From Diogma glabrata (Eukaryota; Arthropoda; Insecta; Diptera; Cylindrotomidae): a stretch of 64,000 nucleotides of DNA. The position numbers and the translations under genes are program-made. The notes beneath the pieces were generated by a model, which did no database searches, was not told the origin of the DNA, and saw only the letters and a program-made list of their open reading frames with translations. The stretch covers positions 117,655,166 through 117,719,165 of the forward strand of contig OY856187.1 of the NCBI GenBank assembly GCA_963693315.1, in the 5' to 3' direction. The number at the start of each line of letters is the position of its first letter. The stretch's first letter is position 1. Shown one piece after another: positions 45,298-55,640 of the stretch.

Positions 45298-46337
45298 ATA
45301 GAAACTGTTAGCGTTATCGTAACGTGATAACTATTCAAAACGAGTTGGATGTTTTGGGCTTGGTTAACATGTGGTTCCAACATACGATCTTCATATAAAA
45401 ACAAATTTACAAGAAGCTTTAGCTTAAACAAAACATTCGTAACAATATTAAGGAAAACCGATTGAAATCTGTGATATTATAAAAACTTAAATAAAAAAGA
45501 TCCAGGATTTGTGAGGTCAACAGAGTTGAACATTTATCTGATATTTAATTTGATTCCCTAAATAAAGTGTTCATAAACTTACAAAAAAACAGATAATCCT
45601 TCCCACCGAACGAGCACTCGTCTTATTCTGCTCCAATTTATTTATGCTCAACATACATAATTGTTTTTATTATGTAGTAGTATTGTATGTAGTATTGTTC
45701 ATACTACATACATAATTGTTTTTATGATATTCAAAATAACTGTATGACTAAGCAATTAAATCTAATTCCTTCACACCAATAATCATCATCAACTTATATC
45801 GGTTTCTGTAATTTAATTTATTTGACTGCCTTTTTTTAAAAACGAAATAAAGATCAAACTTACTAAAGTAAGTGAGCTCTTTATTGTAATACAAAACAAA
45901 ACACATAATGAATGACACAGTGTGTACCAAAATAAACCTAAAAGTGTATTTATAAAATTTTATTATTATTGTTAATTGTATATGAGATGTATTTTTTTGT
46001 TATTTTCAATTATGTTATTTTTGTCGTATTTTACAAAACAAATAATTTTTGTTTTTAAAATTTCAAACCGCGTAATTTTAAAAATAAAATCTATTTTTGT
46101 AAATATATCGAAGAATTTATAACACATAAAAGAATAGTATAGGGTGGGGTTTAAGTATTGAAATTGTTTTGAAAACGTCAATCACTAACTTTGACGTAAA
46201 TTTAAAAAATATAACTGTAAATTCATAACAAAGGTGTGTGTCATAGATTTTCGTTTTTATTTCACCAGTTGAAAGATTTAAAAAGTTTTTTAAAGGTTTT
46301 AAATTAAAAACAAAGCAGCAAACAATAGTAGATTTTT

Positions 46338-46450
46338 AAACGAGTGGTGAAAACGTCTCTTTTTGCGTGACTGAACGGTTTGTCCACGAGACGCGACAGC
46401 GTCGAGTGGAATAAGTTCAGGAACGCAAAAACGTTTTTACCACGCGTAGA
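46338..46450. mobile_element. Foldback hairpin with GC-rich apex
   Basis: AGTGGTGAAAACGTCTCTTT with GCGTGACTGAAC pairs with GTTCAGGAACGCAAAAACGT and TTTTTACCACGC. The apex holds CGAGACGCGACAGCGTCGAG, far richer in GC than the surroundings. Confidence 0.8.
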
Positions 46451-46487
46451 ATACGCTATTTTTTCTACGCTTGTAAATATAAATGAT

Positions 46488-47045
46488 AATATTTACAAAT
46501 TCATCTACTAAAAACTTACAAAACGACATATATAAATTTGACAGTGTAAAAAATTAACAATTATATATCGCATTTTTATCAGTGTAAAATAATGTTGTTA
46601 TTGTGTTCGCCTACAGATGGCATAATAACAGGCGAACACAATTATAAAGGAGCCCATCCACTTTGAAACATGTTTCAAAACTTGGTTTGTGTTTATAGAA
46701 TGTTTTATAGTGTATAGTGAAGTTTGCGAACCAATTTGACGGTTTGCAAATTGGTTTTAGTGAAATCAAAACGCTTTGAAGAAAGAGTTTATTAAAATAA
46801 CAATAGAAATTGACATCTATAATTATTGTAAGTTTATCAACCAAGTTTACAAACACGTTTCATAATGTATGGTAAATATGCAAACAAGTTTGTAAACCAT
46901 GTTTTGAAACATGTTTCAAAGTGGATGGGCTGCATTATAACTTTATTTTATACTGGTAAAAATGCGATATATAATTGTTTATTTTTTACACAGTCAAATT
47001 TAGATATGTCGATTTGTAAGTTTTTAGTAGATGATTTTGACAATA
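46488..47045. mobile_element. Outer foldback element hosting another MITE
   Basis: The left arm, TCATCTACTAAAAACTTACA onward (46501-46600), is mirrored by the right arm ending GTTTTTAGTAGATGA (46950-47035) with few mismatches. The centre contains a small hairpin (ATTGTGTTCGCCT against AGGCGAACACAAT, about 46600-46642) and a complete inserted MITE. No protein is encoded; a frame across the right arm is chance. Confidence 0.85.
46642..46940. mobile_element. Inner MITE with AGCCCATCCACTTTGAAACA termini
   Basis: AGCCCATCCACTTTGAAACA and TGTTTCAAAGTGGATGGGCT are perfect inverse ends; the pairing extends outward as TTATAA on both sides. The arms also share AAACTTGGTTTG/CAAACAAG-like words. It sits inside the outer foldback element. 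Confidence 0.9.
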
Positions 47046-47156
47046 TTGTTACGAATACAGAAAAATCTAAACGATTACAGAAAGATCTAGACGATTACGG
47101 TCACTTCCAGGAAAATAAAATCAACAAAACACAACAGAAAGTGAATGAAATGAATA

Positions 47157-47174
47157 ATGTTGTTGTTGTTGTTG
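47157..47174 (+). repeat. (TGT)n microsatellite
   Basis: A TTGTTGTTGTTGTTG run of about six units. Confidence 0.95.
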
Positions 47175-47289
47175 TACATGTTCTTAGAATTAAGGTCTAC
47201 CTAAAACAAATGATTTTATGAATCAAATCAATGTAACGTAAAATAATCGAATATTCTAATATTTTCTCAAGGTTTCTAAAAAGTGACCG

Positions 47290-47710
47290 CGAAATTTCTA
47301 GAGATTAAGCAGAATGTTTATAAGGAAATTGTCTTTTGTAGTAATTAATTAGTTTATTTTAAACCTGCGATTGTGAAGTTAAAATTATAAAAGTGATCTT
47401 TAAATTAGTGAATAAAGTTATAAGTGTTATTGAATAGAAATAATTTGTGTATTATTTTGAACGTTGAGTTACTGGAAATTTCTACAATAAACCGTTGGAG
47501 TTTCTGAAGCTGTTAAAAGAATATTCTAGTTAAGAATATTGTTTGCTGCATTGTTTTCCTGTTGTTGTAGAACAATTAAGGTGTTGAATACTTAATAAAA
47601 CCTGGTGTTTGTGCTTACTAATCAGTGATCGAACTCAGGAAGCGATTGGGGATTGCGTTTATCGAATTGTGAGTTAGGCCAATTCGAAGGAAGGTTAGAA
47701 AAACGTAACA
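47290..47710 (+). mobile_element. Partial LTR, same family as 37230-38116
   Basis: It aligns from TTAAGCAGAATGTTTATAAG to the end GGTTAGAAAAACGTAACA, including GTGAATAAAGTTATAAGTGT and CCGTTGGAGTTTCTGAAGCT. It lacks the MITE present in the other copy and has no 5' LTR part. Confidence 0.8.
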
Positions 47711-49084
47711 ATATGAATAATGAAAATAGTTCATATATTTTCTCTAAAAACTTTTACAGATATTACAGATATTTTTTTTACCGACTGGAAGTCATCCTTT
47801 AAAGTATAAATTTAAAAAATTGTAGGTAAAGTTTCAATTAAAAACAAATAAAAATAAATTTTTTAATAAAATTTATTATTATTATTTATTATTTATTTAT
47901 TCATTTAATAAATTTTTTTTAATTTTTTTTTTGGCGGAAAAAACTCAGAGAATATATTTTATATCTGACAGCTAATTATTGGAGGAAAAAATTATACGAT
48001 ATATATATCTGATACAAATTTTATTCTGTTGCTTCGATTTCTCCGATATAGAAAAAAAACACACTCATCTCATTATTAGTTTAATTAATTAATTACACAC
48101 AATTGATATAATGATTAGTTTCGATTCGATTCGATCAAAATATTCAAAATATTCAATCCCTTCAAAATACTGCGATATTGACAGAAATAAACACAGCAAC
48201 CGAAACAACAACAGAAACAGTAAATCAAATTAAATCTCTAATATTCAATTCTTTTAATAACCACCACCTGTAGGCGACCACCGAAACTTATTTACTTTCA
48301 GTCCTAGTGACTGAAAACATTTTCAGTCACTACTTAGAAAAAGTTTCCCTTTCACATAGGTTTTACTATATATTAAAATGACATTTTCGTAGCTTGAAGT
48401 AGAAAAAACAAATTATATTAAACAATATTGATATCAAACGTGGAATGAGAGGGCGTTATCTTATGCACTATACGGATTGATAAATATTTAAACAGAAAAT
48501 TTTTATTTAAATTTATTTCAATAAAATTCTCAAATATGTAATGACATCGTTGAATTTGACCAATCACATTTCAATTTCTCTGATAGTTTCTCTAAGGCAA
48601 TTATCAGGAGGTAATTATCAATTATAATTAATTATAGTAATTATTATAATCAACATTTTTTATTATATTTAATTATTATTTCCAAGGCAATGGTCCATTA
48701 TATTATATAATAAAATTATAAAATAAAATTAATGAACTAATAGAATTATGAACTAATTAATAAATATCTTAAATTTTTTAATAATTGTTTTAATTACATA
48801 TTTAGTTAATAAGTGAAAAAATTTCTAAACGAATATCATCCCATATAATTTTTTGGAAAAATTGTTTAAGCAAGATGCATTGATAACTAACTAGCAATCC
48901 ACTTGCTTGGAGCATTTAATTTTTAGTATTGGTCACATTTAATAGTATTAGTATTCTATCTGAGTGGTTCTGTTTACAACTTGCATATTTACATTTTCAA
49001 AACAAATAAAAGAAATAATTTTAAAGATAAATCTAAAACCCTAATGTTGAATAAAATATTAACTAACTTTTTCCAATAATAGAT
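47711..49084. other. Unassigned AT-rich sequence
   Basis: A minor coding-like run (QNIQNIQSLQNTAILTEINT and AT/T-rich residues, about 48137-48230) has no stop for some 45 codons but no recognisable family. The rest shows nothing. Confidence 0.45.
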
Positions 49085-49660
49085 ATGAAAAGCCGCCAGA
49101 AACTCCCAGAACAGAGCTTCAAGCACTTAAGGAGGCATTCATACAATCGCTACAACCGTTGTGGATGAAGAATCCAGAAAATTGGGTTTATACCATAGAG
49201 GTCCTGTTTAAGCTTAACGCAGTTACCAAGGATGAAGCCAAATTCACTAACGTAATACAAGCATTGTCACCGCAGACCAATAGTCACATTACCGTCCTTA
49301 TAAAAACCCCTACGGTCGATAAATAAAAGCGCTCAAAGAAGCACTACTTACCAGATTACCACCGACCCGAACACAAGCTCGAGGCTTTACTTGGTGACCA
49401 ACACATACGGGACAGTCGGCATTCTGCCATGTGGCGGCACATTCAGGCGCTGGCGGACGAAAACTTTCAACCACACATCTTAAAATCTTTGTGGATCAGA
49501 AAGCTCCCAGAAGCAGTCAAAATAGCAATTTCGACTATCCTAAAAATCGTAACGCAGTAGGAGTTGTCAAAGACAACTGACAAAATATGTGAAACCGTTT
49601 TATCGACGAAAATTTCAGCAGTGCAACATCACTCCTGTTCAACAACCCGCAATGGGGTGT
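49085..49660 (+). mobile_element. Ty3/gypsy gag remnant (5' part of the second gypsy element)
   Basis: The reading ELQALKEAFIQSLQPLWMKN, PENWVYTIEVLFKLNAVTKD, EAKFTNVIQALSPQ, then after a break HKLEALLGDQHIRDSRHSAM, WRHIQALADENFQPHILKSL and WIRKLPEAVK follows the capsid-type gag of insect gypsy/mdg-like elements (PxxWF...KF..V...L, LL....LGD, R.M..LA, LWL.RLP). Stops and slips show it is dead. Its pol half resumes at about 51930 beyond an inserted element. Confidence 0.82.
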
Positions 49661-49915
49661 TTCTTTTAGCAGTATGTATTATGTAACTTCCACAAATAAA
49701 ACAAAATGAATTTGCGCTATTTTTACACTTGAAACTTCTTGACGACGCAATTTAAATAAACTTGACTTTACACTTTACTAACAATTTATGTTGCTTTACA
49801 AGGCAGCTATCACTTTTGATTTATTGATTTTTAAAAACAATACATTATTTAAAATTTATATTTGTAATATTTTTTCTTTTTTAATTAATATTTTCACTTG
49901 AATGTTTGGAATTAA

Positions 49916-51895
49916 ATTTATTCTCAGAGAGACTATATTTGCAACGACAATTATCTATTTAAAAAGAAACCTCATTAAACTAATTAAACAAAAGTTAGGA
50001 AAACCGGAAAACTATTAAAAAGGAGAAGTAATTGCTTTCTTAAATTAAACTTAAAATGATCATAAACGTAAGGAGTAACACAAGGTGGGCGGTGATAGAA
50101 AAAAATTTACATTATCAAAAAACAGAAAAAAGAGAAAAACGAAAAGAAACAAACCTTACATATTAATAGATATAAATAGTGGTTTAGCTTTATGGTGCTT
50201 GAACTAATTTAAATAGTTCTGATGTAATGATGTTTTGCCTCTCCTCACAATTCATTATCTCTTGTTTATATTTTTCTACATACGTCTCATATCGACCCAA
50301 TTCCCAACTTCGGAAACAAAAATGGAAATTATACTTTACTATTTTAAAATAATTCTTTACTGATGTTTGAGAAGGACTGAACATTTAAAATTGTTATTTA
50401 TGGCACAATAAATTAAGTAAAAAATTATTTTTTCAAAATTTTGAGTTTTGACTTTCTATGGAAAAACTTGAATAACTTGGTGCAAACTGCACCAATATTC
50501 GTGTATTTTAGCTGAAAAGAAAGATAATTGAAGCTAATACAGGCTCCAAGAAATTAAAGAAATTAGCGCCTTTATTTGTTCAAAATTTATGGCGTTGAAA
50601 ATGGAAAAATTTAAAAAAAAACGTGAATTTTTCGTATTTTTTCAACTTTTTTCGACTGTAACTTCCAGAATCCTTAATGGATTTTTACAAAATATAGCTC
50701 TAATAATGACTATACAATCGTGACTTAGAATGTTAATTAGAATAGAAATGTTCCCCATTCTATGAATTCACACAAAGTATTGTCTAGAAATTTAATGCAA
50801 AAAATCCCATATAATGTAAAAGCATTTCCATAATATGGAGTCTAATGACAGTGGAAAAATTCAACTTAAGTAAAAAATAATTAAGTGATGAAGAAGTTTC
50901 AACTTTGAAATTGTCATCGCCTCAACGGCGTAATCGATAGCGTGTCTGCCCAAGGATTCGAGCCGGGCACTGACGAGGGTAGGTTCGAATCCCATCCGAA
51001 ACACGTAAAATGTGAATTGAAGTTTTTTTCTGAGAAACTTCAAACCATACCTTTTCATTGAAAATATTCCAATTACTTCTTTACTTACTTGAGTTTAATT
51101 GATCTCAAAAATTCAAAATAAGTTTAAATTCCCTTAATGTAGTCTAATGTTAATACATATAGGACTACAAATTGACCAAGTGTCAGCCATTGATTTCACA
51201 TTGATTGGAAACAATCAATAATGACTATACAATCGTAACTTAGAATGTTAATTAGAATAGAAATGTTCCCCATTCTATGAATTCACACAAAGTGTTGTCT
51301 AGAAATTTAATGCAAAAAATCCCATATAATGTAAAAGCATTTCCATAATATGGAGTCTAATGACAGTGGAAAAATTCAACTTAAGTAAAAAATAATTAAG
51401 TGATGAAGAAGTTTCAACTTTGAAATTGTCATCGCCTCAACGGCGTAATCGATAGCGTGTCTGCCCAAGGATTCGAGCCGGGCACTGACGAGGGTAGGTT
51501 CGAATCCCATCCGAAACACGTAAAATGTGAATTGTAGTTTTTTTCTGAGAAACTTCAAACCATACCTTTTCATTGAAAATATTCCAATTACTTCTTTACT
51601 TACTTGAGTTTTATTGATCTCAAAAATCCAAAATAGCTCAAAATGTTTGTTATCATATTTACTATGCGCTTGTTTCATTAATATATTTAATTTGTTTGTT
51701 TTGTAAAATATGAGACCCAAAAACCGAAACAACATTTTTGATCACCTAAAAATTTGGTTTTTTGTCAATATCTCAAAAACAAGAGCTAACCCAAAAAAAT
51801 AAATATGATATTCGTGTTCAGCAGGTTCAAATCTATAAGAAAAGTTGGGTTCCATTTCGGGCGATTTTTCTTGTAAACTAGTGTTATTGGCGCAG
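49916..51895 (-). mobile_element. Long-TIR element, copy 2 (one arm), interrupting gypsy gag-pol
   Basis: This matches copy 1 (38953-39960) in inverse orientation, from TTCTCAGAGAGACTATATTT to TTGTAAACTAGTGT near 51885. The peptide frame RYETYVEKYK, MNCEERQNIITSELFKL is present on the minus strand (50190-50330). The opposite arm and the 148-base array are missing. A duplicated SINE is inserted at 50701-51632. Confidence 0.85.
50701..51639 (+). mobile_element. tRNA-derived SINE, two units 515 bases apart
   Basis: Each unit contains a tRNA-like head, GCCTCAACGGCGTAATCGAT with an A-box-like sequence, and a perfect B-box GGTTCGAATCC (50982-50992 and 51497-51507). The A-to-B distance suits an internal RNA polymerase III promoter. 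The units are nearly identical for about 415 bases and separated by about 100 bases of other sequence. ATAGCTC flanks the whole block (50694-50700, 51633-51639). Frames read from the opposite strand are meaningless. Confidence 0.82.
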
Positions 51896-51929
51896 TCTTT
51901 TATGCAAATTCGGTATTTTTGTTGACCTC

Positions 51930-53090
51930 AAACACCTGACAGGATTCTACCTGTAACAAAGCAGCATTCAATGAATTCCAACACATGGTGGAATTTAGAA
52001 TTAGCAGACCATTCTCTTCTCCAGTATCGTGTCCTATACATATGGTGAACAAAAAAGATCACGATTGGCGACCATGTGGGGACTATCGAAGGCTTCACGG
52101 TCACAACACCTGATGGTTATCTGATACCCAACATTTAACAGTTCTCCATGCATTTACATGGCTCCGAAATATTTTCTAAAATCGATCTCGTCAGAGCATA
52201 TCATCTCGCACCTGAAAACGTTTACAAAACGGCAATCGCTGCTTCATTTGGCCTATTCAAATTCACCCGAATGCCATTTGGTCTTCGCAACGCCCCCCAA
52301 ACGTTTCAGCCATTCATGAACGAAGTACTTACAGATCTAAACTTTTTTTTTGTCTACATTGACGACAATATTGTGGCACCCCAATCCGAGGAACAACACA
52401 AACTTCACTTGAATCATCTATTGAAAAAGTTAGTGGAGTTTGACATTCACATCAAACACCCCAGTGCATCTTTGGTGTAATTCTCTTGATTTTCTCAACC
52501 ACCCCAAGATCACTCTTGATGGCACTCTTCCCTCTGATGAACGCATCAAGGCAGTTTAAAGATTCTCAGCTCCAAATTCAATAAAAACCATTCAAAGCTT
52601 TGTCGGTATGGTAAAATATTAACTACCACTGATTTGTACCAAAAATTGCGAAAACTTTGACTACAATTCATTCTCTTAGAATGCCCAAGACAGCTAAGAA
52701 CTTTACATGGCCTTGTTAATGCGGCGAAGCATTTTTATACACTTCAAGAATGAATTGGCCCAAACAACACTTCGCTGTCATGCACTAAGCGACTCAAATC
52801 TTAGCATCACTACTGATGCATTAAACACTGCGGTCAGCGTAGTTCTGTAGTAGTTTTAAAATAAGTGAAACTTTCGGATACAGAAAAGAAATAATTAATA
52901 AGCCGCATTCGACAGGGAATAAGTAGCAATTTATTTAGCAATCAAACGCTTCAAATATTATGTCGAAGGGCGAGATTTTATTATTTACACAGATCCGCAT
53001 TCGCCAGGGAAATACTAGCAATTTATTTAGCAATCAAACACTTCAAATATTATGTTGAAGGGCGAGATTTCATGTATCGAGCTTTCTCTG
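51930..53090 (+). mobile_element. Ty3/gypsy pol remnant (RT and RNase H) of the second gypsy element
   Basis: FQHMVEFRISRPFSSP and MVNKKDHDWRPCGDYRRL lead into GSEIFSKIDLVRAYHLAPE, FGLFKFTRMPFGLRNAPQTF and the catalytic FVYIDDNIVA box (52345-52375). RNase H fragments ALSDSNLSITTDAL and AIKRFKYYVEGRDF follow. Stops and slips occur before and after the 110-residue RT core. Compared with intact elements the protease is absent, lost with or before the insertion at 49.9-51.9 kb. No integrase follows; an LTR fragment starts at about 53115. Confidence 0.88.
52905..53080 (+). repeat. 92-base tandem duplication in RNase H remnant
   Basis: GCATTCGACAGGGAA at 52905 recurs as GCATTCGCCAGGGAA at 52997; both are followed by ATTTATTTAGCAATCAAAC and TCAAATATTATG. 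The peptide LAIKRFKYYVEGRDF is therefore read twice. Confidence 0.93.
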
Positions 53091-53114
53091 AATCGAGCTA
53101 TCTTGGATGGAAAT

Positions 53115-53260
53115 TTTAAATAAACGTTTTAGTTTTATTATATAGTAATATAATATTTTGCGTGCTATCATTGACGCTCTGTTTTTATTGAGATTTTCTA
53201 GAACCAACCTTTAGAGTTTAAAAACTGTTTAAGAAATATTCTTGTTTGCTTAAAAGAAAA
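53115..53260 (+). mobile_element. LTR fragment
   Basis: TTCTAGAACCAACCTTTAGA and AAGAAATATTCTTGTTTGCT correspond to the shared LTR block (CTACAATAAACCGTTGGAGT, GAATATTGTTTGCTG) at 47.5 kb, though diverged. Its position fits a degraded 3' LTR of the gypsy element. Confidence 0.6.
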
Positions 53261-53639
53261 TGCATGTTTTCACCTCCTCAAGTTTAGCATTAAGGAACAC
53301 AGCCAATTGGGGCAATTTGGACGATGAATGTGTTTATTTATTTACATTTATGTGTTACACTGTTAGTACATTAGCACAGTTGCCATTTGAATGTGTACTG
53401 TATAAATCTTATTAAACGCATTTAACTACAAGCCTTAAACGTTAGTAAAAAAACAGTTTGGCATTCTGGAAAGGCCATTCAGTAATCAGTGTTAACCATC
53501 TGTTGCATTTATAAATTTTTATTTCGTTTTTTTTATACTTTATCAAATTGTTATGGTTGTAACAAAATCGTAACGAAATACGAAAATAAAACTAAACATC
53601 AAGGAAGCACCCTATAACAATATAAAGAAAGTTAATTTA

Positions 53640-54150
53640 TCATCATTAATCATTATCGATAGAATAATTCTAAAACAAATACAATATTTTTGTAATCATT
53701 TTCTAGAAAGGATACAACAACAATAATTGTATTGTATTTCTTGTTGTACAATTTGTATTGTTTCTTTTCTAGGGAAGGTAGAGTACAACTAGAAATTACT
53801 AAAATAATTTTAACATGCGATCGATTTTTCCAGAACGGACGGAATGCTATTTAAGCAGGTTATTTTGGACAGCATAAATTAATTACAAACGGATGGCTGT
53901 ATCGTGAACATACAAATCGTGTAAATAAAAGTAAGGTGATTTTTAATTGTAAATAAAAAATTTATGTTGTTTTTAATAATAAAAAATTTATTTTATTTGT
54001 GGACAGTACTGTTATGTTATGTACTAGAAATTTCTACGATCAACCATTGGAGTTTCTAAAGTTATTTGAAGCATATTCTAAATAAAGAATATTGTGTGCT
54101 GTATTGTTTTTCTGTGGTTGTGAAACAATAAAACTGTTCAGATAAAATTC
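53640..54150 (+). mobile_element. LTR, second copy of the 20250-20760 family
   Basis: It aligns with 20250-20760 from AAACAAATACAATATTTTTG to CTGTGGTTGTGAAACAATAA, including TTCTAGAAAGGATAC and GCGATCGATTTTTCCAGAAC. Internal element sequence is absent on both sides. Confidence 0.75.
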
Positions 54151-54579
54151 GTGACAGGATTTTGATGAAAATTATTCTATTTACTTTGACTGTTGTTGTA
54201 ACAAGCCAAAACAGTCGCATTTTTTAGGTTTATCCAAAAACGCATGCTACACCAAATGCTGAATAATCGACAGTTAAATGAATACCTAGTATTGTGAGAT
54301 TCAATGTTAGTAATAATGCAGACAACAATGATAATTTAGGTTTTTGTAAGTTTTTCACAATGTTTGACTCTGCTGTGGAGACAATATGGTTCTATTGATT
54401 TCTTAATCGATTTCCCCGATAGTATCAGTAGTTGCGATTCGTATTTTTTTTTATTTCTGTTTCAAGTGCGTTGATCAAAAACCACTTACAGAAATTTTGA
54501 TTGACTCACTGTAAGCTATCGACTTTTTTCGACAAAGTGTCGAGAGTTCAACATAGCTGTGTACCATCTCTTTATTGAT

Positions 54580-55640
54580 TTCAGGCAGGCCTACGACTTT
54601 TTCGAACGACATACCCTATGGTCTGCTCTGGTGTCAATGGGAATCCCTTGTAAACTGGTATCACTATGCAAAATGACAGTACAGAACTCTAAATGCTGTG
54701 TAAAGTCGACTCCGATTTAAGACCAGGTGATGCTATCTCTCCTATACTCTTTTATTTAGCCTTGATACTTGGCACATACGGTGGCGTCAATATAAACTAC
54801 CGACTAATAACAATATCTTGTCAATAAACCCAGCACAGATGATCACTTACCCTGATGATGTTGCCATCCTCCGTAGTGAAGCTGTTTTGAGTGAGACTTT
54901 CATGTCGCTTGAGAGTTGTGCTAGAAAGATTGCTCTGCACATTAACTACGATAAAACCAACATATGAATGTTTTAAGAGAGGATGAAAAGAAAGATTTAA
55001 TGTGCGGCGAAGAACGAATTGAGGGAGTTGAATCTTTTAAATATTTGGGATCACTGCTTGACTCAAACAACAACATAATTACAGATATAAAAGCTCGAAT
55101 CGCTTCAGGTAATTGAACTTTCTACTCAATTAAGCCTCTTCTTGAATCACCGTATGTGTCAACTAACACCAAACTCAAGCTATACAAGACTTTGATTAAA
55201 CCAGTTGTGATGTACGGGTCACAAACGTGGACCATTACATAAAATGACGAATCGTATTTATCTGTATTTGAGCGTGATCCTACGCTACATTTTTGGTCCA
55301 CTTAAGACAAAAGATGGAGAGTGCAGAAACCAATAAAACTTTGAGATCAGAGACCTTCTTGAGGGTGGTTATAATAGGTTCTGTTATAATCCATTCCAAC
55401 AGGATTGCTTGGTTTGGGCATGTTCTACGGGCCGATTCACAGTCTGAAATGATTAAAAAAATGTACGCTAGTACTCCAGGGAGTGGACGACCGCGAGGTA
55501 GACCACAACTACGATGGGAGACGGACGTAATGAACGACCTTAAAAAATCGGCTCCCATGGTAATTATGCCGCTGTAGCGAGTGACCCGCCCAGTGACCGT
55601 GGTGAATATTCAAAGCTGATGAGCTTGACGATGCTCCTAA
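54580..55640 (+). mobile_element. RTE-like non-LTR retrotransposon remnant
   Basis: The broken frame reads LFIDFRQAYDFFERHTLWSA, LRPGDAISPILFYLAL, ADD-box area degraded (YPDDVAILRS near 54850), then ESFKYLGSLLDSNNNIITDI, KARIAS, TNTKLKLYKTLIKPVVMYGS and NRIAWFGHVLRADSQSEMIK, SGRPRGRPQLRWETDVMNDL. The order FKYLGS, YGSETWT-like, GHVLR and RGRPRLRW is diagnostic of the RTE group of reverse transcriptases. Multiple stops and slips show it is inactive. The N-terminal endonuclease was not found. Confidence 0.85.

Noticed and set aside
46865..47221. A 118-residue plus-strand frame
   Set aside because: It runs across the inner MITE end, the outer foldback arm and a TGT microsatellite.
50926..51000. 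A functional tRNA gene
   Set aside because: A- and B-boxes are present, but a clover-leaf with a proper acceptor stem could not be drawn and the unit is part of a repeated 515-base sequence in a transposon.
50861..51058. Minus-strand frame with GFEPTLVSARLESLGRHAID, and its twin at 51376-51735
   Set aside because: It is the complement of the tRNA-like head of the SINE; the B-box and tRNA-like head explain the sequence.
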